Of a stretch of DNA of 64,000 nucleotides, positions 8,648 to 16,602 are shown in pieces. The position numbers were made by a program, and so were the translations under genes. The notes under the pieces are model-generated. The model ran no database searches and was not told where the DNA came from. It worked only from the letters and a program-made list of their open reading frames with translations. Source of the DNA: Paraburkholderia phenoliruptrix (GTDB lineage Bacteria > Pseudomonadota > Gammaproteobacteria > Burkholderiales > Burkholderiaceae); NCBI RefSeq assembly GCF_019511605.1, contig NZ_JAEUAV010000001.1, positions 434,001-498,000 of the forward strand, read 5' to 3'. Positions within the stretch are counted from its first letter, which is position 1; each line of letters starts with the position of its first letter.

Positions 8648-10813
8648 GTGAGCACTGCGGACCGCGAAGCGATACTTGTCAACCAGCAAGCTATTCTGGC
8701 GCGGTTCGGCGAACTCGCGCTGCGCTCCGACGATCTGGACGAAATACTCATCGAAGCCTGCCGACTCGTGGCCGAAGCGCTGCAAACAGACATGGCGAAG
8801 GTGATGGAACTGCAGAAGGACCGGATGACGCTCCTCGTGCGCGCGGGCGTCGGCTGGCCGCCGGGCATTGTCGGCAAAGCGACGGCGCGCGCGGAACGCG
8901 GCTCCTCCGAAGGCTATGCGCTGCAAACCGGCAAACCCGCCATGTCGCCCGACATCGCCCTCGAGAAACGCTTCCGCTATTCGCAGTTCATCGTGGATGC
9001 AGGGGTGAAAGCGCTCATCAACGTGGTGATTCTCGGCGGCAAGGACCGGCCCGCGTATGGCGTGCTGCAGGTGGACAGCCGCGCGCCGCGCGACTTCAAC
9101 GACGTCGACATCGAATTTCTGCGCTCCTATGCGAACCTGCTCGCCGCAGCCGTCGAACGGCTCAGAATCGCGGCGGAAACGCGCAAACACGCCACCTGGC
9201 TGCGCGAAAGCGAAGAGCGCTACCGCATGCTGGCCACGCAGATCCCGCAACTCGTCTTCACCTGCACGAGCAGCGGCGAGCGCACCTGGGACAGCCCCCA
9301 ATGGATCGAATACACCGGCCTCACCGAGCGCATCAGCCGTGGAATCGGATGGCTCGATGCGATCCACCCCGACGACCGCGACGCGACGATGATCGCGTGG
9401 AGCACCGGCGAGGTCAAGGGCGAATATGCGGTTGAGCACCGCATACGCCGCGCCGATGGCGCGTACCGCTGGTTCCAGACCCGCGCGCGGCCGGTGCGCC
9501 CGGAAGGACGCACGGTGACGTGGCTCGGGACCTCCACGGATGTCGAGGACCAGGCGCGCATACGCGAAGCGCTGGAGCGCAGCGGCGAGGAGCTCGAAAG
9601 ACGCGTTTCCGAGCGCACGGCCGAATTGCAGCGGGCCCTGGATACGCTGCATCAGGAGACCCGCGAACGTTCGCGTGCGGAAGAACGCCTGCGTCACAGC
9701 GAAAAACTGAAGGCGATCGGGCAGCTCACCGGCGGCATCGCGCACGATTTCAACAACATGCTGCAGGCAATCATGAGTGCGCTGAGCCTGATTCGCGTGC
9801 GCCTGCAACAGGGCCGGCCCACCGACGTCGTGACGCTGGTGGAACGCGCTGAAAAAGGCGCGGTGCACGCAGCGACGCTCACGCACCGTCTGCTCGCGTT
9901 CGGCCGCCAGCAGACGCTGGAGCCGCGGCTCGTCAGCCTCGATGCGATCGCGCACGACATGGAAGACATGATCCGCCGCGTGGTGGGCTCCGGCATCAAC
10001 GTCGAACTGAAGCTCGGCGACGGCATGTGGCTCGTGCAATGCGACCCGAACCAGATGGAAAGCGCGCTCGTCAATCTGTGCGTGAACGCTCGCGATGCCA
10101 TGCCCGAAGGCGGCTGGCTCACCATCACCACGAGCGAGGTCATCCTGGGCGAAGCCGAGGTGGCCGACTTCGAGGACGCGCGGCCTGGCCGTTACTGCTG
10201 CATCGCCGTGTCCGACACCGGCACCGGCATGTCGCCGAAGGTCATGGAGCATGCGTTCGAGCCGTTCTTTACGACGAAACCCTCAGGCCAAGGCGTCGGC
10301 CTGGGCTTGAGTCAGATCTACGGCTTCGTCAGACAGTCCGGCGGCATCGTGCAGATGGAAACGGCGCTCGGCAAAGGGACGACCGTGCGCCTGTGCATGC
10401 CCGCGTCGGTGCAGCGCGAAGACGTCGAAGACGAGCACAATGCCCCCGCGAAAACCATCATGCTGGTGGAGGACGAAGAGATTGTCCGCGAAGTCACTGC
10501 CGAGCAATTGCGGGAACTGGGCTACCGTGTGCTCGAAGCGGACAGCGGCGCGGCCGCGCTGCGTCTGCTGCATGCGGGAGCCCGCTTCGATCTGCTCATC
10601 AGCGACGTCGCCCTGCCCGGCGCATTGAACGGCCGTCAGGTCGCGGAGTCGGTGCGACAGCGCTATTCGTGGATGCCGGTGATTCTGGTCACCGGTTACG
10701 CGCCGGGCGATGCGCTCGCCGACATGGAAGTGATCCGAAAGCCGTTTTCTCCCGAAGTACTCGCGCAACGCGTGCGCTCGAAGCTCGAGCAATCGCAGAC
10801 CGACGTCGACTAA
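8648..10813 (+). CDS. Soluble hybrid sensor histidine kinase (GAF-PAS-HisKA-HATPase-receiver)
   Basis: 721-aa cytoplasmic kinase without transmembrane helices. Order: GAF domain (about 15-175), PAS fold (about 190-305), coiled coil (about 310-350), HisKA with phospho-acceptor His366 in GGIAHDFNN, HATPase_c (about 425-585; N-box NLCVNARDAM, G1 DTGTGM, G2 GVGLGLS) and a C-terminal receiver (about 603-715; acceptor Asp653 in LLISDVALPG, Lys698). GAF and PAS domains suggest an intracellular signal such as a ligand or redox state. No separate response regulator or Hpt protein is adjacent, so its output partner is elsewhere. GTG start with AAGGAA upstream. It shares its catalytic-core style with the kinase at 17761. 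Confidence 0.9.
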   Translation: MSTADREAILVNQQAILARFGELALRSDDLDEILIEACRLVAEALQTDMAKVMELQKDRMTLLVRAGVGWPPGIVGKATARAERGSSEGYALQTGKPAMSPDIALEKRFRYSQFIVDAGVKALINVVILGGKDRPAYGVLQVDSRAPRDFNDVDIEFLRSYANLLAAAVERLRIAAETRKHATWLRESEERYRMLATQIPQLVFTCTSSGERTWDSPQWIEYTGLTERISRGIGWLDAIHPDDRDATMIAWSTGEVKGEYAVEHRIRRADGAYRWFQTRARPVRPEGRTVTWLGTSTDVEDQARIREALERSGEELERRVSERTAELQRALDTLHQETRERSRAEERLRHSEKLKAIGQLTGGIAHDFNNMLQAIMSALSLIRVRLQQGRPTDVVTLVERAEKGAVHAATLTHRLLAFGRQQTLEPRLVSLDAIAHDMEDMIRRVVGSGINVELKLGDGMWLVQCDPNQMESALVNLCVNARDAMPEGGWLTITTSEVILGEAEVADFEDARPGRYCCIAVSDTGTGMSPKVMEHAFEPFFTTKPSGQGVGLGLSQIYGFVRQSGGIVQMETALGKGTTVRLCMPASVQREDVEDEHNAPAKTIMLVEDEEIVREVTAEQLRELGYRVLEADSGAAALRLLHAGARFDLLISDVALPGALNGRQVAESVRQRYSWMPVILVTGYAPGDALADMEVIRKPFSPEVLAQRVRSKLEQSQTDVD

Positions 10814-10869
10814 ACTAGCGCTGTGCGCGCGGCTATCGGCCCGAAATTTTTCGCCTTACTGTTCACACC

Positions 10870-11082
10870 ATGCCAGTTTACGACTACACATGTGCCGAAT
10901 GCGGCCACTTCGAAACGGTTCGCCGCATTGCCGAGCGCGATGAACCCGCGCCCTGCCCGCAATGCGGAAATGAGGCCGCGCGGGTGGTGATCGGCGCCCC
11001 CTCGCTTGGCGGCGGCACAGCGCAGGCGAGCGAGGAGACCGGCAGTTACGGCATGCGGCACCGCGGGTGCTCCTGCTGCTGA
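10870..11082 (+). CDS. FmdB-family zinc-ribbon protein
   Basis: 70-aa protein beginning MPVYDYTCAECGHFETVRRI, the hallmark of the FmdB/CxxC_CxxC_SSSS family. Four Cys in two CxxC pairs (CAEC, CPQC) form a zinc ribbon in the first 45 residues. A short Gly/Ser tail ends in CSCC. FmdB was named for a gene linked to formamidase expression, and most members have no assigned role. It sits 56 bp after the hybrid kinase in the same direction. Confidence 0.85.
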   Translation: MPVYDYTCAECGHFETVRRIAERDEPAPCPQCGNEAARVVIGAPSLGGGTAQASEETGSYGMRHRGCSCC

Positions 11083-11168
11083 TAGAGGGGCAGCGTCACC
11101 TTCGCGCACCGGCGTTCGGCACGAAGCGTGCTACCGGAGTTGTATAGAGCAATTCCGGGAGAAATAGA

Positions 11169-11708
11169 ATGAGATCAGCAGAAGCGCGCTCGAGCTCCGA
11201 CAGCATGGAGACCGTTCCGCCGACGTCGAGCCCCGCCTACGCCGCCAGCAATCCCGTCACGCGCGCCTTCGACGCCTTCGCCAGTTCGGTCACGCGGGTT
11301 GCCGGTTCGCCCATCGCCTTCGGTCTCGCGATCATCACCGTGATCGTCTGGGGCGTGACTGGGCCGCTCTTCCACTATTCCGATGCGTGGCAACTGGTTA
11401 TCAACACCGGCACGACGATCATTACGTTTCTAATGGTCTTTCTGATCCAGCAAAGTCAGAACAAGGACAGCGTCGCGATGCATCTGAAGCTCAACGAACT
11501 GCTTGCCTCGCATCGCGCGGCGAACAACCAGTTGATCGGTATCGAAGACGCATCCGAAGACGACCTGCGGCGGCTCGCGGCGGCTTACCTGCGGCTCGCA
11601 AGCCGCGTCGGCGCGCACGGCAGGGAAAGTGTCGACGTCGATGCCTGCGTGGAAAAGCCCGCGCCCGACAAGGGAAAGCGCAACGCCACGGAGAACGAAG
11701 GGGCGTGA
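11169..11708 (+). CDS. Low-affinity iron permease family membrane protein
   Basis: 179-aa protein matching the iron_permease pattern: FDAFASSVTRVAGSPIAFGLAI, helix 1 (about 48-65), then a second helix (about 74-98) around NTGTTIITFLMVFLIQQSQNKD. A conserved cytoplasmic helix follows, with LKLNELL and IEDASEDDLRRLAAAY. Bacterial members resemble yeast Fet4 in part of their length but are much shorter, and iron transport by them is not established. The last 20 residues are charged and likely disordered. ATG at 11169 with GGGAG upstream. A hairpin follows the gene. Confidence 0.8.
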   Translation: MRSAEARSSSDSMETVPPTSSPAYAASNPVTRAFDAFASSVTRVAGSPIAFGLAIITVIVWGVTGPLFHYSDAWQLVINTGTTIITFLMVFLIQQSQNKDSVAMHLKLNELLASHRAANNQLIGIEDASEDDLRRLAAAYLRLASRVGAHGRESVDVDACVEKPAPDKGKRNATENEGA

Positions 11709-11816
11709 GTTCGGTGGCGGTTTCGGCCCTGTGTTCAGCCGGGATTTCAGCGGCGATTTGAGAGGAGATGAGAGCCGTGACCTGGGTCCTGGCTCTTGTT
11801 GTGATGATGGTGTAGC

Positions 11817-11848
11817 GCGGATTGCAGGCTTCGTGGCCTGCGATCCGC
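11817..11848. terminator. Hairpin between convergent genes
   Basis: A 13-bp stem (GCGGATTGCAGGC against GCCTGCGATCCGC, one G-U pair) with a TTCGTG loop sits between the iron-permease-like gene and the convergent ParB-like gene, touching the latter's stop. Only a weak T-run follows on the plus strand. Confidence 0.45.
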
Positions 11849-12444
11849 TAGTTTCCTTCGGAACCCACATACCCGGGCAGCCCGAGCGCCGCTTCGCTCT
11901 TTGCCAGCTCCATCGCCCGTCCCACCAGCGCCTTGTACTCCGCGTCGTTCGACGGAGGCGGCAGCATCTTGCGAAACAGGTCCGCCCAACGGAATTCCGC
12001 CAACGGCACATTCGTCTTGCGATAGCCGCCGGCGTCGCGCACGGCAGCGGCGAGGCTGCGAAACTCATCGTCGATCATGTCCCACACGTGCCGCGGCATG
12101 TCCGTGAACGGCACGCGCTGGCCGTGTTGATCGTACGGAAACGTCCAACGATTGTTTTCGAGCGCGAGCCAGAATTCGGCCTGCGAGCAGGTGGACAGAT
12201 CCCTCACCAGCACGAACGGCACCGACTTGATATCGACATGCCAGAGCGCCGCAGCAACGTGATGATGGTCGGTCGCAAATGCCTCGCCGCCCGGCCCAAG
12301 AACAACCGGAATCGGCTTCTCAGCAATGGCCATTTCCAGATCGTGCCCGGACAGCGATTGATAGGCGTGCGTCTTCTCCCTCACCTCGCGCATTCCGTGC
12401 GTGACTTGCGTTGGACGCAAGCGCTCGATCTCCAGCGTATTCAT
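11848..12444 (-). CDS. ParB-like (ParBc_2-type) protein
   Basis: 198-aa soluble protein starting MNTLEIERLRPTQVTHGMREV, with strand-helix elements around IPVVLGPGGEAFATDHHHVAAAL (about residues 45-67). This matches the sulfiredoxin/ParB-like nuclease fold in which a DxHH motif replaces the ParB GxRR box. The rest is helical, with WDMIDDEFRSLAAAVRDAGGYRK. Orphan members of this group are not chromosome-partition proteins; no parA or parS context is here. GGGAGGGA precedes the ATG. Function is unknown; nucleotide or DNA binding is plausible from the fold only. Confidence 0.7.
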   Translation of the reverse strand: MNTLEIERLRPTQVTHGMREVREKTHAYQSLSGHDLEMAIAEKPIPVVLGPGGEAFATDHHHVAAALWHVDIKSVPFVLVRDLSTCSQAEFWLALENNRWTFPYDQHGQRVPFTDMPRHVWDMIDDEFRSLAAAVRDAGGYRKTNVPLAEFRWADLFRKMLPPPSNDAEYKALVGRAMELAKSEAALGLPGYVGSEGN

Positions 12445-12504
12445 CGATCCCTCCCATGCTGCATGTCGTTATGCGCGCCGAACTCGCTGCGTGCGTTGCA
12501 AAAC

Positions 12505-12798
12505 TCACGGCTCGGGGTTCAGCAAATCGGCCTCGACCAACTCGGCGCCCTTGCGGGCGGCAGCTTCGCGTGCTTCCAGCGCCGTTTCGAACGGGCCGAT
12601 GACGGGCGCGCCGTCATACGGGAATATCACACGGTCGTCCGTGGTCCGCACGACCTTCAGATCGCCGGTAAATGTGCCGGTCGCGGTGCGTCGATAGGTC
12701 GGGTAGATCCTGTAATCGTCTGCGGTGGCAGGAATACCGGCTGGCGATGCATGGGCTCGCAGCGAAGTATTCTGAAAGTGCAACTTCCTTCTCACCAT
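12505..12798 (-). CDS. Small conserved hypothetical protein (DUF6723-like)
   Basis: 97-aa protein with pattern YRIYPTYRRTATGTFTGDLKVVR, RVIFPYDGAPVIGPF and a final helix ALEAREAAARKGAELVEADL. It reads as a small beta-rich domain capped by a helix. I associate it tentatively with a Burkholderia-type domain of unknown function (DUF6723); this is from memory of the pattern, not a search. AGGGATTGAG precedes the ATG. It lies 60 bp upstream of the ParB-like gene on the same strand and could be co-transcribed. Confidence 0.55.
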   Translation of the reverse strand: MVRRKLHFQNTSLRAHASPAGIPATADDYRIYPTYRRTATGTFTGDLKVVRTTDDRVIFPYDGAPVIGPFETALEAREAAARKGAELVEADLLNPEP

Positions 12799-12965
12799 CT
12801 CAATCCCTGCAATTGCTATCGTCGACTGGTTAGGGGCGTTGCGAACAAACGCATGGCGATGGCGCAGATGCGGACACGGCGCGCATCCACTGCGCGCCGC
12901 GCTCTTTCCCTTCAGGCGGGCCCGGTCGTCTGGACCCGCACGCCCGTCACACCGTCAGCGGCGAA

Positions 12966-13091
12966 TCAGGGCTGACGCTGCCCGCCCTGGTGCTGCGGCG
13001 TCTTCTGCTGATTCTGCTGTTGCTGGCCGCTCTGCTTGCCCGCATTCTTCGGATTGCCAGGTTGTGTGTTGGATTGCTTCGGATCGCTCAT
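12966..13091 (-). CDS. 41-aa Gln/Asn-rich peptide gene
   Basis: A short frame, MSDPKQSNTQPGNPKNAGKQ then SGQQQQNQQKTPQHQGGQ and a short tail, preceded by a strong AAGGAG 6 bp before the ATG. It is almost entirely polar (Gln, Asn, Lys, Pro, Gly) and surely disordered. Similar tiny polar proteins occur near stress genes in Burkholderiales, but I assign no function. The clean ribosome-binding site and the AGC-GAT-CCG opening favour a real gene. Confidence 0.5.
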   Translation of the reverse strand: MSDPKQSNTQPGNPKNAGKQSGQQQQNQQKTPQHQGGQRQP

Positions 13092-13151
13092 GTCAGCTCC
13101 TTGGTTTTCCAGAAGTACTCGCATTGACGCAGCCCTATGCCGCATCGCGCC

Positions 13152-13598
13152 TTACTCGGGACTGTCCTGCTCGTATTCGGTTCGCACGCCTTGCGGCAGC
13201 CACGGTTCCTTGCGGCAGCACCACAGTTCGTACGTGGGCTCGTAGAGGCCGACGTTGTCGAAAGCGCCGAGCGGCACGTCCAGTTCGTCGCTGCCCACGT
13301 ATTCCATGAAGGCCACCGAACCGCACGTGGGGCAAAAGTAGCGCCGTCCTTCAGCAGAGCTTTGCCACACCTGGACGGGACCGGAGAACTCCACAGCGTC
13401 GCGCGCGAACATCGCATAGGCGCCAAATGCGCTGCCGTGGATGCGGCGGCAGGTCATGCAATGACAAAGCGACACTCGCCGCGGCTGTGCCTTGACCCGA
13501 AACCGCACCGCCTTGCATGCGCAGCCGCCCGTCTGTTCGGGCGCTTCGGCCGCTCCGCCCGCTTCTCCCGCTCTGCCCGCAGCGCTTTCAGTACTCAT
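13152..13598 (-). CDS. GFA-family (glutathione-dependent formaldehyde-activating-like) zinc protein
   Basis: 148-aa protein. After an Ala/Gly/Glu-rich N-terminus (1-24) comes GGCACKAVRFRV, then LCHCMTCRRIHGSAFGAYAMF and YFCPTCGSVAFMEY: three CxC/CxxC elements that bind two zincs in the GFA (Mss4-like) fold. The family is named for S-hydroxymethylglutathione synthase, but most members act on other or unknown substrates. No formaldehyde oxidation genes are adjacent, so the specific reaction is unknown. GGAGGG precedes the ATG at 13598. Confidence 0.85.
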   Translation of the reverse strand: MSTESAAGRAGEAGGAAEAPEQTGGCACKAVRFRVKAQPRRVSLCHCMTCRRIHGSAFGAYAMFARDAVEFSGPVQVWQSSAEGRRYFCPTCGSVAFMEYVGSDELDVPLGAFDNVGLYEPTYELWCCRKEPWLPQGVRTEYEQDSPE

Positions 13599-13640
13599 GC
13601 CGCGCCCTCCAGTCCGATGTTGCGACGTCGCCCCAGCGTG

Positions 13641-13793
13641 TCACTTTTCGCTCTTCTTCGGAATTTTTGCACCCGATTTGCGGGCCTGATTCAGCGCGAT
13701 GGCCACCGCCTGTTTATGCGGCTTGCCGTGTTTCGTTTCGGTCTTGATGTTGCGCGATACGGTTTCTTTGGATGTTCCTCTTTTCAACGGCAT
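13641..13793 (-). CDS. 50-aa basic small protein
   Basis: Short frame beginning MPLKRGTSKETVSRNIKTET and continuing KHGKPHKQAVAIALNQARKS to a Lys-rich end. AGGAGA precedes the ATG by 6 bp. The sequence resembles a family of very small proteins, found in proteobacteria and phages, with the pattern SKETVSxNIKTExxxGKPxKQAVAIAL (DUF6496-like). Its role is unknown. It is probably helical and nucleic-acid-binding by charge, which is inference only. Confidence 0.65.
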   Translation of the reverse strand: MPLKRGTSKETVSRNIKTETKHGKPHKQAVAIALNQARKSGAKIPKKSEK

Positions 13794-13861
13794 GATCTTC
13801 TCCTGTCAGTCGAGGCGTTGATCAGAACGCAGCCGGGGCTTGTCCACCGCTGCCATTGAAA

Positions 13862-13894
13862 CGCAGCACGCCACGTGCCACGTGGCGTGCTGCG
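13862..13894 (-). terminator. Perfect 33-bp palindrome downstream of the DUF4142 gene
   Basis: Two 16-bp arms, CGCAGCACGCCACGTG and its exact complement, are separated by one base. On the minus strand the hairpin is followed by TTTCAA, so it may end the transcript of the gene at 13974-14519. The arms contain CACGTG, so a protein-binding dyad is an alternative. Confidence 0.55.
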
Positions 13895-13973
13895 AGGCGA
13901 ACGCGTCGCCCGCATGCCGCAGCGCTGCCGCATCAGAGCGCGGCTGCGTGCGGGACGGCGCCGGGGCCGCGGC

Positions 13974-14519
13974 TTACTGTTCGGAGACGCCCTTTTTCGA
14001 GGCCAGTTGCTGGGCGCGTTGATAGTGCTCCTTGATCGTCGGCAACGCCTTCTGCGCGGCCTCCTTGAGCTTGGCGTTCTGCCCCTCTGCAATTTCCTTT
14101 TCGAAGGCGGCAATGGTCTTCTTGTGACCCTCGAGTGCGACCTTCTGGATGTACATCTGGTCGAACTGCTTGCCCTTCAACGGCTTGAGTGCGTCGAGCA
14201 CACTCGTGTCCGAATTGTCCTTCGGCACTTCCACGCCGTGCGGCGCAGCCATCTTCAGTTGAACGGTCAGCTTGGTGTGGTCGAGCATCATGTGATGCGC
14301 AAACGACTTCACGTCCTTGTCGCTGGAATTGCTGGTCGCGAGTTTCGACGCGTCGATTTCCGTCGACGAGGACATCGAGGCCGCCTGAACGAAGTCTTTG
14401 TCCACCTGCGCAAGGGGATTGGCGGCGGTCGTGGAGGCAGCTTCGGTCTGCGCGTTCGCAGCGACCGGAACCAGGCTGAAACAACCGCACGCTACTGCAA
14501 TTACTGTCATCTTCTTCAT
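13974..14519 (-). CDS. DUF4142 periplasmic protein
   Basis: 181-aa exported protein: signal peptide MKKMTVIAVACGCFSLVPVAANAQ (cut after about residue 24), then a four-helix ferritin-like domain. Features typical of DUF4142 are DKDFVQAASMSSSTEIDASKLA, KSFAHHMMLDHTKLTVQLK and a final helix ending in KEHYQRAQQLA. The His-rich helix (AHHMMLDH) could bind metal, which is not established for the family. ATG at 14519 has GAGAGGAAA upstream and opens the signal peptide. The palindrome at 13862 follows the gene. Confidence 0.8.
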   Translation of the reverse strand: MKKMTVIAVACGCFSLVPVAANAQTEAASTTAANPLAQVDKDFVQAASMSSSTEIDASKLATSNSSDKDVKSFAHHMMLDHTKLTVQLKMAAPHGVEVPKDNSDTSVLDALKPLKGKQFDQMYIQKVALEGHKKTIAAFEKEIAEGQNAKLKEAAQKALPTIKEHYQRAQQLASKKGVSEQ

Positions 14520-14717
14520 GCGTTTCCTCTCTGTTGTTCGAAGGGGGTAGCCAAAGTGGCGCAATGTTCGTTGCGACACTGCTTGTGCAGCAACCCGCAT
14601 GCCGCGCTGCGCAAAACGCGGAAGTTTTTTTCATGCGCACCGCTGTCGCGACGGGCTCTTTCGGGACCGGCCCTTGCTGAATGCCGTTACCTTCCAACCC
14701 AACTCAAGGAGAATGCA

Positions 14718-14888
14718 ATGGCGACCAAACCGAACGATCCTGCCGAGTCCGCGCAAAACGGAAGTGCCGACGAATCCGGCGAAGCAACGTTTGAAACCGA
14801 CGTGTCCGAAACCGGCGATGACGGCACCACCGTCCGGCAAGCCGAAGTGAAGGAAAGCGACCTGTCCGAAGTGAAGAAAGACAAATGA
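14718..14888 (+). CDS. 56-aa acidic hypothetical protein
   Basis: Short frame MATKPNDPAESAQNGSADES continuing with Glu/Asp/Thr-rich sequence to EVKKDK. AAGGAG lies 6 bp upstream of the ATG. It is highly polar, without predicted structure, and not recognised. The good ribosome-binding site supports translation. It is divergent from the DUF4142 gene and lies 95 bp before the GT4 gene in the same direction. Confidence 0.5.
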   Translation: MATKPNDPAESAQNGSADESGEATFETDVSETGDDGTTVRQAEVKESDLSEVKKDK

Positions 14889-14983
14889 AGAAAGAGGAGT
14901 GAATAAATGCAGGTCCGAAAACCTGCCGAGCTGGCCGCGCCCACGTTCGACCGCGATCGCGGACGCGGCTTTCATCCACCCTC

Positions 14984-16084
14984 ATGTCCCGACCGCCTGT
15001 GAGAATCGCTCAAGTCGCACCTTTGTACGAAAGCGTTCCGCCTTTTGCCTACGGCGCCACCGAGCGCGTGGTTTCCTACCTGACCGAAGAACTCGTTCGA
15101 CGGGGCCACGAGCTCACGCTGTTCGCCACGGCCGACTCGACAACCCGCGCGCGGCTCGTGCCGATTTGCGAGCGCGGACTATGGCGCGACAGCGCCGTGT
15201 GGGACACTCTCACGCATCACGTGCGGCAGCTTGCGCGCGTCGCGGATCTCGCGCATGAGTTCGACGTCGTGCATTTTCACGGCGATCCGCTGCATTTTCC
15301 GCTCACCCGTTCGCTGCCCTGCAAGTCGCTCACCACACTGCACGGACAGTTGTTGCCGATGGATCATGGGCCGCTTTTTCGCGAGTTCAGCTCGGCGCCG
15401 CTCGTATCGATTTCGGACGATCAGCGCAAACCGGTGCCGTCTGCGAACTGGCAGGCGACCATCCATCACGGTCTGCCGACCGACGAGTTTCAATTCCAGC
15501 CGCTGCCGGGCGACTATCTGCTGTTTCTCGGCCGTCTGATGCCCGGCAAGCGGCCGGACCTTGCGGTAGAAATCGCGAAGCGCGCCGGCCTTCCGTTGAA
15601 GATGGCCGGTAAGGTCCACCCGGGCGAGCGCGAATACTTCGCACAGCAGATCGAACCCTTGCTCGAGCGTTCGCGCGACTTCACCGACTATCTGGGCGAA
15701 GTGGGCGGAACACTGCGCAAAGAACTGATCGCCAATGCACGCGCGCTGCTATTTCCAGTGGAATGGGCCGAACCGTTCGGCATGGTGATGATCGAGGCGA
15801 TGGCATGCGGCACGCCCGTCGTCGCATTCGGACGCGGCGCCGTGCCGGAAGTGCTTGAACACAGCGTCAGCGGTTTTATCGTGAATGACGTGCAAGAGGC
15901 CGTAAAAGCGGTGGCGCAAATCGGCACAATAGATCGCGCGCGCTGCCGGCGAGCTTTCGAAACGCGCTTTACCGCAGCACGCATGGCCGACGACTATCTG
16001 CGCGTGTACCAGCGCCTGATCGCGGGCTCGCGCACTGCCGTGCCCGCATCGGACAGCGATGCAAACGCACAGGTATTCGGCTGA
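14984..16084 (+). CDS. GT4-family glycosyltransferase
   Basis: 366-aa GT-B enzyme. N-domain: RIAQVAPLYESVPPFAYGATERVV, where the GAT/ERV segment is the usual acceptor-side glycine loop of family GT4. C-domain: FLGRLMPGKRPDLAVEIA and the EX7E-type motif EWAEPFGMVMIEAMACGTPVVAF, which binds the nucleotide sugar, followed by AVPEVLEHSVSGFIV. Such stand-alone enzymes transfer hexoses from UDP/GDP sugars onto unknown acceptors. It is separated from the main glycan cluster by 34 kb. A perfect hairpin follows it. Confidence 0.85.
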   Translation: MSRPPVRIAQVAPLYESVPPFAYGATERVVSYLTEELVRRGHELTLFATADSTTRARLVPICERGLWRDSAVWDTLTHHVRQLARVADLAHEFDVVHFHGDPLHFPLTRSLPCKSLTTLHGQLLPMDHGPLFREFSSAPLVSISDDQRKPVPSANWQATIHHGLPTDEFQFQPLPGDYLLFLGRLMPGKRPDLAVEIAKRAGLPLKMAGKVHPGEREYFAQQIEPLLERSRDFTDYLGEVGGTLRKELIANARALLFPVEWAEPFGMVMIEAMACGTPVVAFGRGAVPEVLEHSVSGFIVNDVQEAVKAVAQIGTIDRARCRRAFETRFTAARMADDYLRVYQRLIAGSRTAVPASDSDANAQVFG

Positions 16085-16099
16085 GTGCCCGCCCGACGA

Positions 16100-16130
16100 A
16101 TGCCACGGCCCCGCGTTGGGGCCGTGGCAT
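16100..16130. terminator. Hairpin between convergent genes
   Basis: A perfect 13-bp stem ATGCCACGGCCCC / GGGGCCGTGGCAT with a GCGTT loop lies between the GT4 gene (plus) and the small heat-shock gene (minus). There is no T-run; shape and position suggest a bidirectional terminator. Confidence 0.6.
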
Positions 16131-16171
16131 CCGCACAATGAGCAGAACGGCCACACTCAGCCCGGCCGCCC

Positions 16172-16579
16172 TTAGCCGACGTTCACTTCAATTCGGCGCG
16201 GGCGCGCTTCTTCGCGTCGCGGAATGACGAGCTTCAGCACGCCGTCCTGCAGGTTCGCTTCGATTTTCGACGTGTCGAATTCTGCACCCAGCGTAAATGA
16301 CCGGGAGAAATGCGGTGCGCGGATTTCCGCGTGCTGCAGACGCAAGCCGGCGCGCGTCGGCACGCTCGCTTCGGCCTCTATGTGCAGGTTGCCGTCGTGC
16401 ACGCGCACTTCCAGCTTCTCTTTCGACACACCGGGCAAGTCCGCCCACAAGGTGACGCCGTGCGCATTCTCGATCACGTCGACGGGCGGCGTGAGCGTCG
16501 TGCGCGGTTCGGCCTGTTCGCGTTCGGTACGCGCCACGGGTTGCTGCTCCTTTTGCACCACTTCGGTCGTATCGTTCAT
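16172..16579 (-). CDS. Small heat-shock protein, Hsp20/alpha-crystallin family (second)
   Basis: 135-aa ATP-independent holdase. The alpha-crystallin domain spans about residues 35-130: DVIENAHGVTLWADLPGVSKEKLEVRVHDG, FSRSFTLGAEFDTSKIEANLQDGVLKL, ending with IPRREEARPRRIEV. The C-terminal IxI/V-type element is IEV. Start is the ATG at 16579 with GGAG 7 bp upstream; an upstream in-frame ATG adds nine residues. It is 23 bp after the other Hsp20 gene, so the pair is an operon; paired small Hsps often form mixed oligomers. Confidence 0.9.
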   Translation of the reverse strand: MNDTTEVVQKEQQPVARTEREQAEPRTTLTPPVDVIENAHGVTLWADLPGVSKEKLEVRVHDGNLHIEAEASVPTRAGLRLQHAEIRAPHFSRSFTLGAEFDTSKIEANLQDGVLKLVIPRREEARPRRIEVNVG

Positions 16580-16602
16580 GATTCGCTCCATCATCAGTGA
16601 GA

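Noticed and set aside
8144..10252. Long minus-strand frame (702 codons) opposite the first hybrid kinase
   Set aside because: The plus strand encodes a complete kinase with all motifs. The antisense frame is His/Arg-rich with no domain; it is a third-codon GC effect.
11629..12975. Plus-strand frame of 448 codons across the ParB-like and DUF6723-like genes
   Set aside because: Spans two minus-strand genes, a hairpin and a gap; not protein-like.
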